A stretch of DNA of 21,747 nt from an uncultured Collinsella sp. (GTDB lineage: Bacteria; Actinomycetota; Coriobacteriia; Coriobacteriales; Coriobacteriaceae): assembly GCA_958438125.1 (NCBI GenBank), contig CAUBQN010000013.1, positions 1-21,747 on the forward strand, written 5' to 3'. Made by a program: the position numbers and the translations under genes. Below the pieces are notes generated by a model. The model had not been told where the DNA came from. It did not search any database and was given only the letters and a program-made list of their open reading frames with translations. This document shows, one piece after another, positions 7,801 to 15,252 of the stretch (the stretch's first letter is position 1; the number at the start of each line of letters is the position of its first letter).

Positions 7801-8817
7801 ATGACCCAACCAGTTCGCACCGCACCTACGCTTGCCGAGGTTGCCGCAGCTGCCGGCGTGTCGCGCTCCACGGCATCGCGCGCTCTCAACGATTCGCCCC
7901 GCATTAGCGAGGAAACCAAAAGGCGCGTCCGCGCGGCGGCCAAGGAAGTCAATTTTGTCCCCAACGCTCGTGGCCGAGCGCTCGCTGTCGGGCGCACGGA
8001 AATCATCGCCGTGCTCGTGACCGAGCCTCTGAGTGAACTCTTCAGCGACCCCACCTATAGCGAGTTTTTGAGCGGCATTACCGAGGAACTGTCGGAGTCG
8101 TCCTATCTGCCCGTTATCTTGCAGGCGTCTTCTACGCATGAGCGCAACCGCGCACGCGAGCACTTTGAGCGCCGCTCGTTCGACGCCGTGATCGACGTCT
8201 CTCCCTACAAAGGCAGCGAGCTGCTCGAGGTGCTGCGCGAGCTGGGCGTACCCACCGTGTTGTGCGGCCAGCTCGAGGGCCACCCCTATCGCGATGTGTT
8301 CTCGACGGTCTACTCTGACGACGAAGAGGGCGGACATTTTGCGGCACTCGCCATGAAGGATCGCGGGCGCAAAGATATCGTCGCCGTGTTGGGACCGCAA
8401 GACAACCCCGCTGTTGTCGACCGCCTGCGCGGCTACCGCGCCGTCTTGGGCGAAGACCTCCCAGACGCAAACGTTATCTATACCGGCTGGAACAGCGGAG
8501 ACGGCTATCAGGCCATGCACCAGATCCTCGCGCGCGAGATTGCTTTCGATGGCGTGCTCTGCGGATCGGACCGTATCGCGGCTGGCGTCATCACCGCACT
8601 CAACGAGGCAGGCCTATCCGTTCCTGCGGACGTTTCTGTCGTCGGCTTCGACGATCACGAGATTGCGGCGCGCTGCGTCCCCGCGCTCACGACCGTCCGC
8701 CAGCCCCTGCGCGAAGAAGGACACATGGCCGCCAACATTGCGCTCGACATGATCAAGGGTGCCGAGCCCACCACCTCCGTGATGCACATGCAGCTGATCC
8801 AGAGAGACTCGCTATAA
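7801..8817 (+). CDS. LacI-family transcriptional regulator of the ebg operon
   Basis: A 338-residue LacI/GalR protein. The helix-turn-helix is at residues 9-30 (PTLAEVAAAAGVSRSTASRA) and the hinge helix at about 53-62 (VPNARGRAL). A periplasmic-binding-protein-like effector domain follows, with the usual VSVVGFDDHEIA near residue 285. AGGAG lies 5 nt before the ATG at 7801. It is divergent from ebgA and faces two CAACCGGTTG operators, so it is very likely the local repressor of ebgAC, analogous to EbgR. The inducer is presumably a galactoside, which is inferred. Its stop codon abuts a tandem hairpin array whose first unit serves as its terminator. Confidence 0.93.
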   Translation: MTQPVRTAPTLAEVAAAAGVSRSTASRALNDSPRISEETKRRVRAAAKEVNFVPNARGRALAVGRTEIIAVLVTEPLSELFSDPTYSEFLSGITEELSESSYLPVILQASSTHERNRAREHFERRSFDAVIDVSPYKGSELLEVLRELGVPTVLCGQLEGHPYRDVFSTVYSDDEEGGHFAALAMKDRGRKDIVAVLGPQDNPAVVDRLRGYRAVLGEDLPDANVIYTGWNSGDGYQAMHQILAREIAFDGVLCGSDRIAAGVITALNEAGLSVPADVSVVGFDDHEIAARCVPALTTVRQPLREEGHMAANIALDMIKGAEPTTSVMHMQLIQRDSL

Positions 8818-8818
8818 G

Positions 8819-9066
8819 AAACTGGGGCAGGCTTTCTGCCAGACAGTTGTTGCGGAAAGCCTGCCCCGTTTTGAGCGCTCATTCTGGGGCACAGTTTCCG
8901 TTAGACAGCTCAACCGGAAACTGTGCCCCATTATTTGGCTGGATTCTGGGACGCAGTTTCCCAAAGGGGCCTGTTTGGGAAACTGCGACCCGTTCTGGAC
9001 GCAAATTCCGGGTCGTAGTTTCCGCGACGCCCAGTCAACCTATGCCCCCGCAACGCCCGCGCATAA
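8819..9066. repeat. Tandem array of 62-bp hairpin-forming units
   Basis: Four consecutive units begin at 8819, 8881, 8943 and 9005. The left arms start at 8824, 8886, 8948 and 9010, exactly 62 bp apart each time. Units 1-3 each form a stem: unit 1 is a 13-bp perfect stem, unit 2 is TGGGGCACAGTTTCCG with its exact complement (16 bp), and unit 3 has 18-bp arms with one mismatch. Unit 4 keeps the left arm but has a degraded right arm. Units 1 and 2 share the loop AGACAG, and units 2-4 share AGTTTCC. The array fills the 305-bp gap between lacI and aspS up to the aspS terminator; nothing coding is seen. Confidence 0.85.
8824..8872 (+). terminator. lacI terminator formed by the first repeat unit
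   Basis: GGGGCAGGCTTTC pairs with GAAAGCCTGCCCC (18-nt loop), followed by GTTTTG. It begins 7 nt after the lacI stop codon. Confidence 0.65.
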
Positions 9067-9100
9067 AAAACGAGGGAAGGCACGCGTCCTTCCCTCGTTA
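9064..9100 (-). terminator. Intrinsic terminator of aspS
   Basis: On the minus strand CGAGGGAAGG pairs with CCTTCCCTCG (7-nt loop), followed by TTTTTTATG. It is 22 nt beyond the aspS stop codon. Confidence 0.92.
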
Positions 9101-9122
9101 CGGGCAATATGTAGCCGCTCGC

Positions 9123-10910
9123 CTACATCAGGCGCAGGCTGACGTCCTTGAGCTGGGCGCCGCTAACGGCACTCGGAGCGCCCGACATGAGGTCGGAGCC
9201 GCTGGCCGTCTTGGGGAACGCCATGACGTCGCGGATGGAGTCGGAACCGGTGAGCAGCATGCACACGCGGTCCAGGCCCAGAGCGAAACCGCCCATCGGG
9301 GGCGCACCAAACTTGAGGGCCTCCATGAGGAAGCCAAACTGAGACTCGGCGCGCTCCTCGGTAAAGCCCAGGAGCTTGAGCATGGACATCTGCATCTCGG
9401 CGTTGTGGATACGCATACCGCCGCCGCCGGCCTCAAAGCCGTCCATGACAAAGTCGTAGGTGCACGAACCGGCTGCCAGCGGATCGGCCTCGATCTTGGC
9501 GATGTCGGTCTCGGTCGGCAGGGTAAAGGGCTGGTGCTCGGCAGCATAGGCCTTGCGGTCCTCGTCCCAGTGGAACAGCGGGAAGTTGACGACCCACAGG
9601 AAGTCGTGGCCCTCGCGCTTGATCTCGAGTGCGTTGGCCATGTGAGAACGCATGCCGCCCAAGATCTCGTCAGAGAGCAGACGCGGGCCGGCGGCGAACA
9701 TCACAAGGTCGCCGGGCTCGACGTCCATGCGCTCGCGCAGAGCCGCCATCTCCTCGTCCGAGAAGAACTTGACGATGGGGCTGTTGATGGAGCCGTCCTC
9801 GCGGAAGGCGATCCAAGCCAGGCCCTTGGCGCCAAACGTGGAGGCCACGCCGGCGAGCTTATCGATCTTGGCACGTGCCCAGGCACCGGCGCCCTTGGCG
9901 TTGATGGCTTTGACGACAGAACCCTCCTCGTTTGCGGCAGTCGCAAAGACCTTAAACTTGGAGTGGGCAAAGATGTCGGTCAGGTCGACCAGGTGCATGC
10001 CATAGCGGGTATCGGGCTTGTCGGAGCCATAGGTATCCATGGCCTCCCAGTAGTTCATGCGACGCAGCGGCGTGGGCATCTCGACACCCATGCGACCGAA
10101 GGCATCGGCCAGGACCTCTTCGAGCGCGCTCATAACGTCGTTCTGATCCACGAAGGACATCTCGATATCGACCTGAGTGAACTCGGGCTGACGGTCGGCA
10201 CGCAGGTCCTCGTCGCGGAAGCACTTGGCAACCTGGTAGTAGCGCTCGACGCCACCGACCATAAGCAGCTGCTTCAGAAGCTGCGGGGACTGCGGCAGGG
10301 CGTAGAAGTTACCCGGCTGAATACGGCTGGGAACGATGAAGTCGCGAGCGCCCTCGGGCGTGGACTTAAACAGGGAGGGCGTCTCGACCTCCATGAACTC
10401 ACGGTTGTGCAGTGCCTCGCGAATGGCAAAGGTAAAGTCGGAGCGCAGCTTGAGGTTGGCCATCATCTCGGGACGGCGGAGGTCCAGATAGCGATAGCGC
10501 AGGCGGGTGTCCTCGCTGGTCTCGATGCCGTCCTCGATCTGGAACGGCGGGGTGACGGACGTGTTGAGCACCTCGGCGTGGTCGGTCAGGACCTCGATCT
10601 CGCCGGTCGCGAGCTTGGTGTTGGTGGTCTCCTCGCCACGAGCGCGCACGACGCCGTGAATCTTGATGGGCCACTCGGGACGCATGGTCTCGGCGATCTT
10701 AAAGGCATCGCCGTCGGAGTGCTCGGGGTCGAAAGTGAGCTGCGTGATGCCCTCGCGGTCGCGAAGGTCGCAGAAGATAAGGCCGCCGTGGTCGCGGCGA
10801 CGGCTCACCCAACCGGTGAGGGTGACCTCTTCGCCCACGTTCTCGAAGCGAAGCTCGCCGCAGGTACGGGTGTGCATGGAATGCTCGTCAATGGGACGGG
10901 TCTGGCTCAT
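9123..10910 (-). CDS. aspS: Aspartyl-tRNA synthetase, bacterial type
   Basis: A 595-residue class IIb synthetase that charges tRNA with aspartate, of normal bacterial length. An N-terminal OB-fold anticodon domain (GWVSRRRDHGGLIF, residues 33-46) is followed by the catalytic core with ALPQSPQLLKQLLMV. Motif 2 is CFRDEDLRADRQPEFTQVD. The bacterial GAD insertion follows, and motif 3 is FALGLDRVCMLLTG near the C-terminus. The ATG at 10910 has AAAGGAGG 9 nt upstream. His41 in RRRDHGG is the residue reported to favour the non-discriminating form, which also makes Asp-tRNA(Asn); E. coli, which discriminates, has Leu there. This would imply GatCAB elsewhere in the genome. The function as AspRS is certain; its tRNA specificity is inferred. 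Confidence 0.97.
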   Translation of the reverse strand: MSQTRPIDEHSMHTRTCGELRFENVGEEVTLTGWVSRRRDHGGLIFCDLRDREGITQLTFDPEHSDGDAFKIAETMRPEWPIKIHGVVRARGEETTNTKLATGEIEVLTDHAEVLNTSVTPPFQIEDGIETSEDTRLRYRYLDLRRPEMMANLKLRSDFTFAIREALHNREFMEVETPSLFKSTPEGARDFIVPSRIQPGNFYALPQSPQLLKQLLMVGGVERYYQVAKCFRDEDLRADRQPEFTQVDIEMSFVDQNDVMSALEEVLADAFGRMGVEMPTPLRRMNYWEAMDTYGSDKPDTRYGMHLVDLTDIFAHSKFKVFATAANEEGSVVKAINAKGAGAWARAKIDKLAGVASTFGAKGLAWIAFREDGSINSPIVKFFSDEEMAALRERMDVEPGDLVMFAAGPRLLSDEILGGMRSHMANALEIKREGHDFLWVVNFPLFHWDEDRKAYAAEHQPFTLPTETDIAKIEADPLAAGSCTYDFVMDGFEAGGGGMRIHNAEMQMSMLKLLGFTEERAESQFGFLMEALKFGAPPMGGFALGLDRVCMLLTGSDSIRDVMAFPKTASGSDLMSGAPSAVSGAQLKDVSLRLM

Positions 10911-10931
10911 ACCAGTGATCCTCCTTTATGG

Positions 10932-10972
10932 ATCTGTGCCGCCCCGTGTCGTTCCGGGCGGCGTCGTACAGA
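10932..10972 (-). other. Hairpin in the aspS leader
   Basis: GCCGCCC and GGGCGGC (7 bp) lie within an outer pair ATCTGT/ACAGAT, shortly upstream of the aspS ribosome binding site. There is no T-tail and no T-box core sequence, so its role, if any, is unclear. Confidence 0.35.
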
Positions 10973-11166
10973 TTTGCCCAGCCTGCGTAAACCGCGCAGC
11001 CAGACATGGCGTTCTATCTTATCGCACCTGTGTCGATGTGCCGCGAAAAAGTAACTCTTGCCCAAAGACTTGACGGAGACGAAACAATTGACGCACCGTG
11101 GCCGTCGCCAAGGCGCGCCACGTGCGACAATGTGCCCCAATACAACTGCACTCGGAAAGGCCCGCC

Positions 11167-11802
11167 ATGACTGCACGCCTCATCGTTATGGATATCGACT
11201 CCACACTCATCAACCAGGAGGTCATCGACCTGTTGGGCGAGGAGGCCGGCGTGGGCGAGCAGGTGGCACAGATCACCGAGCGCGCCATGCGCGGCGAACT
11301 CGACTTTAAGCAGGCGCTCGAGGAGCGTGTGGGGCTGCTCGCCGGCCTGGACGAGAGCGTGTTCAAGCGCACCTTTGAGCGCGTAACATTTACCCCCGGT
11401 GCGCTGGAGCTTGTGCGCTCGGCGCACAGCAAGGGCTGGAAGGTCGGCGTCGTGAGTGGCGGCTTCCACGAGGTCGCCGACAAGATCGTGGCTGCCGCGG
11501 GCATCGATTTTTGCCTGGCCAACCGCTTGGAGGTCGTAGACGGCAAGCTCACGGGCAAGCTGGCGGCAGACATTGTGACCAAGGAGTCCAAGCTCATCCA
11601 GCTGCTGGACTGGGCAGTTGAGTGCGGTGTCGACATGGCCCATACCGTGGCAATCGGCGACGGCGCCAACGACATCCCCATGATTCAGGCTGCGGGCACG
11701 GGCATCGCGTTTTGCGCCAAGCCCAAGACGCGCGAAGCCGCCCCGTTTGCCATCGACGAGCGCAACCTGATGCTCGCCATGGACATCATCCTGCGTGACT
11801 AG
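11167..11802 (+). CDS. serB: Phosphoserine phosphatase (SerB, HAD family)
   Basis: A 211-residue HAD-superfamily phosphatase, the short form without an ACT domain. It converts O-phosphoserine to serine in the last step of serine synthesis. Motif I is DIDST with nucleophile D9 and acid/base D11; motif II is the serine in VVSGG (S97); the motif III lysine is in TKESK (about K142); motif IV is GDGANDIPM (164-172). The ATG at 11167 has GGAAAGG upstream and starts right at motif I as expected. A longer in-frame reading from 11098 adds 23 non-conserved residues and is rejected. It is divergent from aspS and 114 nt ahead of larB on the same strand; a functional link to lar is not evident. Confidence 0.93.
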   Translation: MTARLIVMDIDSTLINQEVIDLLGEEAGVGEQVAQITERAMRGELDFKQALEERVGLLAGLDESVFKRTFERVTFTPGALELVRSAHSKGWKVGVVSGGFHEVADKIVAAAGIDFCLANRLEVVDGKLTGKLAADIVTKESKLIQLLDWAVECGVDMAHTVAIGDGANDIPMIQAAGTGIAFCAKPKTREAAPFAIDERNLMLAMDIILRD

Positions 11803-11838
11803 CCGATCCGTCTAACAATTGAATCAGTCTGTCCTATA

Positions 11839-11872
11839 GTTTCCGAACAATTTTGTCTTAGTGTTCGGAAAC
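11839..11872. promoter_or_regulatory. 11-bp perfect inverted repeat upstream of larB
   Basis: GTTTCCGAACA and TGTTCGGAAAC are separated by 12 nt, in the gap between serB and larB. No T-tail follows, so an operator (for example for the TetR- or a Crp-type regulator) is as likely as a serB terminator. A TATAGT overlaps the left arm. Confidence 0.45.
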
Positions 11873-11916
11873 ATACCCTTTGAGTGCTAGACTTTGCGCC
11901 GTCGAAGGGAACATAT

Positions 11917-12699
11917 ATGGATAAGCAAGATCTTGAGCAATTGCTGAGCGATGTTGCCGGCGGAACAGTCACCCCGGCAGTCGCCCTCACGCGCATCCAA
12001 ACGGCGCCAACCGCCGATCTGGGTTTTGCACAGCTCGATCTTTCGCGCGGAGTGCGCCAGGGAGCCGGCGAGGTTGTCTACGGTGCCGGTAAAACCGCCG
12101 AGCAAATTGCCGCCATTATCGAAGCGCTGCGCGATGCCGGCCAGGAGCGCATCCTGGTCACGCGCCTGGATGCCGAAAAAGCAGCCCGTACCTCGGAGCT
12201 CCTCGACAACGGCATCGACCTGGGATATGTCCCGGACGCACAGCTCGCCCTCGTGGGCGGCAAGCCCTCCCCTACCGGCAACGGACGCATCGTCGTCGCC
12301 TGCGCCGGCACGAGCGACTTACCCGTCGCCGAAGAAGCCGCGTTGACGGCCGAGTTCTATGGCAACGAGGTCGACCGCCTCTACGACGTAGGTGTCGCCG
12401 GCCTGCACCGCCTGCTCGCGCATGCCGAGGAACTTGCCCAGGCGCAGGTGGTCATCGCCATCGCCGGCATGGAGGGCGCGCTGGCGAGCGTTATCGGCGG
12501 TCTGGTGAGCTGTCCGGTCATCGCCGTTCCCACCAGCGTTGGCTACGGCGCAAGTTTTGGTGGCGTAGCTGCACTGCTCGCCATGCTCAACTCCTGCGCC
12601 AGCGGCGTTTCGGTCGTCAATATCGACAACGGCTTTGGTGCCGCCTACCAGGCAAGTCTTATCAATCATCTGAGCGCCGGCACATCCCGCGCCCGTTAA
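11917..12699 (+). CDS. larB: Nickel-pincer cofactor biosynthesis protein LarB
   Basis: A 260-residue PurE-like protein. LarB carboxylates the pyridinium ring of nicotinic acid adenine dinucleotide and hydrolyses its phosphoanhydride, the first step to the nickel-pincer nucleotide of lactate racemase. The C-terminal PurE-type domain shows VACAGTSDLPVAEEA (about 127-141), AIAGMEGALASVIGGL (181-196) and the signature LNSCASGVSVVNIDNGFGA. Its Cys227 corresponds to the cysteine that binds the substrate covalently in the L. plantarum enzyme (Cys221). The start is ATG 11917, with GAAGGGA 6 nt upstream; a GTG 33 nt earlier lacks such a site. larC follows after 10 nt with its ribosome binding site overlapping the larB stop, so they are co-transcribed. 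Confidence 0.95.
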   Translation: MDKQDLEQLLSDVAGGTVTPAVALTRIQTAPTADLGFAQLDLSRGVRQGAGEVVYGAGKTAEQIAAIIEALRDAGQERILVTRLDAEKAARTSELLDNGIDLGYVPDAQLALVGGKPSPTGNGRIVVACAGTSDLPVAEEAALTAEFYGNEVDRLYDVGVAGLHRLLAHAEELAQAQVVIAIAGMEGALASVIGGLVSCPVIAVPTSVGYGASFGGVAALLAMLNSCASGVSVVNIDNGFGAAYQASLINHLSAGTSRAR

Positions 12700-12709
12700 G
12701 GAGCATTCC

Positions 12710-13621
12710 ATGTCCAACCATCAGCATACGCTTATCATCGACGGCACCTCGGGCATCAGCGGCGACATGACCGTCGCGGCCCTGCTCGACCTGGGCGCCA
12801 GCGAGGAACACCTGCGCGAACAGCTCGCCACGCTGCCGATCGACGGCTTTTCGATCGCCGTGACGCGCGTAAACAAGCATGGCATCGACGCCTGCGATTT
12901 CGACGTCCAGCTTGCAGAGGAGCTCGAGAACCACGATCACGATATGGCCTGGCTCTACGGCAACGAAGCAGCTGCCGAGCACACGCATGAGCACCACCAT
13001 CATGATCATGGCGAGCACGAACACGAGCACTGCCACGAGCATGGCCATGAGGGCAACGGTCATGGCCATGAGGACCATCATCACGCCCATCACCATCACC
13101 ACCGTTCTTTGGCGGACGTCACCGCCATCATCGATGGCTCGCAGCTAAGCGATGGTGCCAAGCGTCGTGCCCTCACCATTTTTTCCGCACTCGCTGATGC
13201 CGAGGCAAAGGCTCACGGCAAAACGCCCGACACCGTCCTGTTTCACGAGGTGGGCGCCGTCGACTCCATCGTCGACGTCTGCTCTGTCGCCATTTGCCTC
13301 GATGACCTGGGTATTGAGGACATCGTTGTCGAGTCGCTCTCCGAGGGCCACGGAACCATCCACTGTGCCCACGGCCTTATGCCCATTCCCGTCCCCGCTG
13401 TCGTCAACCTGTGCCAGGCGGGCAATATCGCCCTCATGCCTGCACCAGTCGCTGGCGAGCTCGTGACGCCCACGGGCGCCGCCATCGTCACCGCGCTGCG
13501 TACGTCCGACCAACTGCCCTCACGCTACCACATCGAAGCCGTCGGCTACGGCGCCGGCAAGCGCCCCTACGAGGGTTGCTCCGGCACGCTCCGCTGTCTG
13601 CTCGTTCACGTGGATGCATAG
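12710..13621 (+). CDS. larC: LarC, first domain only (LarC1), with a His-rich metal-binding loop
   Basis: LarC inserts nickel into the pincer nucleotide in a CTP-dependent reaction. This protein starts with the family signature DGTSGISGDMTVAALLDLGA (residues 11-30). Residues 91-131 form a histidine-rich stretch with 23 His in 41 residues, a likely nickel store. The conserved core follows: LFHEVGAVDSIVDV (177-190), SEGHGTIHCAHG, PVAGELVTPTGAA and GYGAGKRPYEG. It ends at residue 303, whereas full-length LarC is around 420. The missing part is the second domain, which binds MgCTP in L. plantarum and is there reached by a frameshift between larC1 and larC2. Here the tetR gene starts 2 nt after the stop, so the second domain is absent locally. 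AAGGAG lies 6 nt before the ATG. Confidence 0.9.
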   Translation: MSNHQHTLIIDGTSGISGDMTVAALLDLGASEEHLREQLATLPIDGFSIAVTRVNKHGIDACDFDVQLAEELENHDHDMAWLYGNEAAAEHTHEHHHHDHGEHEHEHCHEHGHEGNGHGHEDHHHAHHHHHRSLADVTAIIDGSQLSDGAKRRALTIFSALADAEAKAHGKTPDTVLFHEVGAVDSIVDVCSVAICLDDLGIEDIVVESLSEGHGTIHCAHGLMPIPVPAVVNLCQAGNIALMPAPVAGELVTPTGAAIVTALRTSDQLPSRYHIEAVGYGAGKRPYEGCSGTLRCLLVHVDA

Positions 13622-13623
13622 CC

Positions 13624-14163
13624 ATGGATGCCCGCAAAGAAAAAAGCCGCGCCGCCATCGTTGCGGCGTTCTCCGAGCTGCTACGCGAAGAGGACTACGG
13701 CAAGATTACCGTCGGCGACATCATCGCGCGCGCTCACGTAGGCCGTGCGACATTCTACGGTCTCTTTAAGAGCAAGGACGACCTACTGTCCGAGCTCGTG
13801 AGCGACATCTGCACCCACGCCCTCGACGACGATGGCACACCGCTCGACGACCCACTCGTGCAGGTCGAGCATATCCTCAACAACCTCTGGGAGCGCCGCC
13901 AGGGCGTTCGAGCCCTCGTAGCCGGCGCCGGCTCACGCGTCTTCGCCGACTGTCTCCGCAAGACCATCATGTCGCGCGCAGCCGAAACCGTCCCCGCCGA
14001 CCCCGCAGGCCCCGCCGCCACTATGGACCGAAGCTTCCTACTACACCACATAGCCTCAAGCTTCGTAGGAATGGTCCAATGGTGGGCCTGGCACAACTTC
14101 CAAGCAGACAAAGCCGACGTAGCCAAAGACTACTTATCAGCCATAAAACCCCTCTTCAACTAA
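13624..14163 (+). CDS. TetR/AcrR-family transcriptional regulator
   Basis: A 179-residue protein with an N-terminal TetR helix-turn-helix (KITVGDIIARAHVGRATFYG, about residues 25-44, then LFKSKDDLLSELV). The alpha-helical ligand domain is not recognisable as to effector. Its ATG is 2 nt after the larC stop and has no good ribosome binding site, so translation is probably coupled to larC. That makes it the third gene of a larB-larC-tetR operon and a candidate regulator of the lar genes, unlike L. plantarum, where the regulator is the Crp/Fnr-type LarR. The link to lar is inferred from position only. Confidence 0.88.
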   Translation: MDARKEKSRAAIVAAFSELLREEDYGKITVGDIIARAHVGRATFYGLFKSKDDLLSELVSDICTHALDDDGTPLDDPLVQVEHILNNLWERRQGVRALVAGAGSRVFADCLRKTIMSRAAETVPADPAGPAATMDRSFLLHHIASSFVGMVQWWAWHNFQADKADVAKDYLSAIKPLFN

Positions 14164-14325
14164 GCAAGAACATCATCCCAAAGCATCGCCCCAACCCAGG
14201 GCGCCACGCATCCCAAAGTGTCACTCGCGCTTCACCGCCCTCAACAGCAACAAGCCCCTCCCATCCAAATCCAAATTCAGATTTATATGTTGGGCCGCTT
14301 GCTCGAGCGCAGCAAAGACCCCGCA

Positions 14326-14450
14326 GCTGGCCGCATGGGGTAACTTCCCAGCGCATTCCGCAGGACGCAAAAAGGCTCGCCGCACGAAGTGCGCAGCGAG
14401 CCTTTTTGCATGTCCGAGGACGCGCTGGGAAGTTACCCCATGCGGCCAGC
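14326..14450. repeat. Long foldback element, copy 1 (29-bp covarying arms, conserved core)
   Basis: A 125-bp structure. The outer arms 14326-14354 and 14422-14450 are perfect inverted repeats (29 of 29). The 67-bp core starts ATTCCGCAGGACGC and ends GCATGTCCGAGGAC. It contains a 12-bp inner stem (AAAAAGGCTCGC with its complement) and the apical CGCACGAAGTGCGCA. The inner hairpin (14367-14409) has A5 before and T5 after it, so it can terminate transcription in both directions between the converging tetR and larD genes. The element begins 21 nt beyond the larD stop, next to GGACAACTA. The rest of the gap (14164-14325) holds nothing recognised. Confidence 0.9.
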
Positions 14451-14471
14451 GGACAACTATGTAGCCTCAGA

Positions 14472-15203
14472 CTAGAACATGCCCAAGAAACCGTGCACAA
14501 ACAGCGCGGCCAGAGCGGCACCGACAAACGGAGCGATGCCAGGAACGAGCAGGCCGTACTTCCAGTTGTTGTCGGCCTTGTTCTTGATCGGCAGCACCTG
14601 ATAGGCCATGCGAGGACCAAGGTCACGAGCCTGGTTCATGGCGAAGCCGGTGATACCGCCCATGCCCATGCCAACAGCCCAAACGATCAGACCGACGCAG
14701 ATGGCGAGCATCAGGACGTTCTCGCCAGCACGGTTAGCAGCAGCAAGGATGGCGCTGATGAACACGAAGGTGCAGATAGCCTCGCAGAAGAAGTTGCGGG
14801 CATAGTTGGTGCCCTCGGTGGTGGGGTTGGTCGAGAAGATGTTGCGCTGAGCAATGGGATCGATGACACCATCGGAAGCCTTGAACTCATCGGCATACAT
14901 AAGCCAAGCGATTACGGCGCCCACAAAGCCGCCGAGCATATCGGCAATCATGAAGGGGATGCAGCTGCTCCACGGCACCAGGCCTACGATGCACTGGGCA
15001 AGCACCATGGCGGGGTTCATGCACACGGCGCCGCCAAAGACAAACAGGCAAACCGAGATGCCAAAAGACCAGGTGGTGATGGCAAACATGTGGCCGGAGC
15101 CCTGATACTTGGTGCCCTTAAGCACGGTATCGCAGTGCACGCCCACGCCAAAGATGATCATGAGGGCCGTTGCGCCGAATTCGCAGAGGAGTTTGGTAAG
15201 CAT
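14472..15203 (-). CDS. larD: Aquaglyceroporin-family channel, LarD-type lactic acid channel
   Basis: A 243-residue MIP-family protein with six membrane segments and two half-helix loops. LarD of L. plantarum passes lactic acid and lies in the lar operon; here the gene lies 49 nt behind larA on the same strand, supporting that role. The first pore motif is a normal NPA (63-65, in CMNPAM). The second reads NQA (190-192, in GFAMNQARDLGPR), so its proline is replaced by glutamine, while the following Arg-Asp of the glycerol-facilitator subgroup is kept. The ATG at 15203 is preceded by GATAAGG. A glycerol facilitator is the alternative reading. Confidence 0.88.
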   Translation of the reverse strand: MLTKLLCEFGATALMIIFGVGVHCDTVLKGTKYQGSGHMFAITTWSFGISVCLFVFGGAVCMNPAMVLAQCIVGLVPWSSCIPFMIADMLGGFVGAVIAWLMYADEFKASDGVIDPIAQRNIFSTNPTTEGTNYARNFFCEAICTFVFISAILAAANRAGENVLMLAICVGLIVWAVGMGMGGITGFAMNQARDLGPRMAYQVLPIKNKADNNWKYGLLVPGIAPFVGAALAALFVHGFLGMF

Positions 15204-15252
15204 AAAACCTTATCTTTCTTGTCGGTTATAAACGATTCGTTTAGGCCGCGTA

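Noticed and set aside
8819..9066. CRISPR array
   Set aside because: The regular 62-bp period comes from whole diverged hairpin units; there are no identical repeats alternating with unique spacers and no cas genes.
8847..11054. 735-codon plus-strand open frame opposite aspS
   Set aside because: It is a shadow of aspS and runs through the hairpin array; no protein-family features are seen.
10911..11166. T-box riboswitch before aspS
   Set aside because: The minus-strand leader has a hairpin but no T-box core sequence and no terminator/antiterminator pair.
13411..13623. In-frame N-terminal extension of the TetR protein, or a LarC-TetR frameshift fusion
   Set aside because: The open frame upstream overlaps conserved larC sequence and encodes an Arg-rich non-family peptide; TetR homology starts right after the ATG at 13624.
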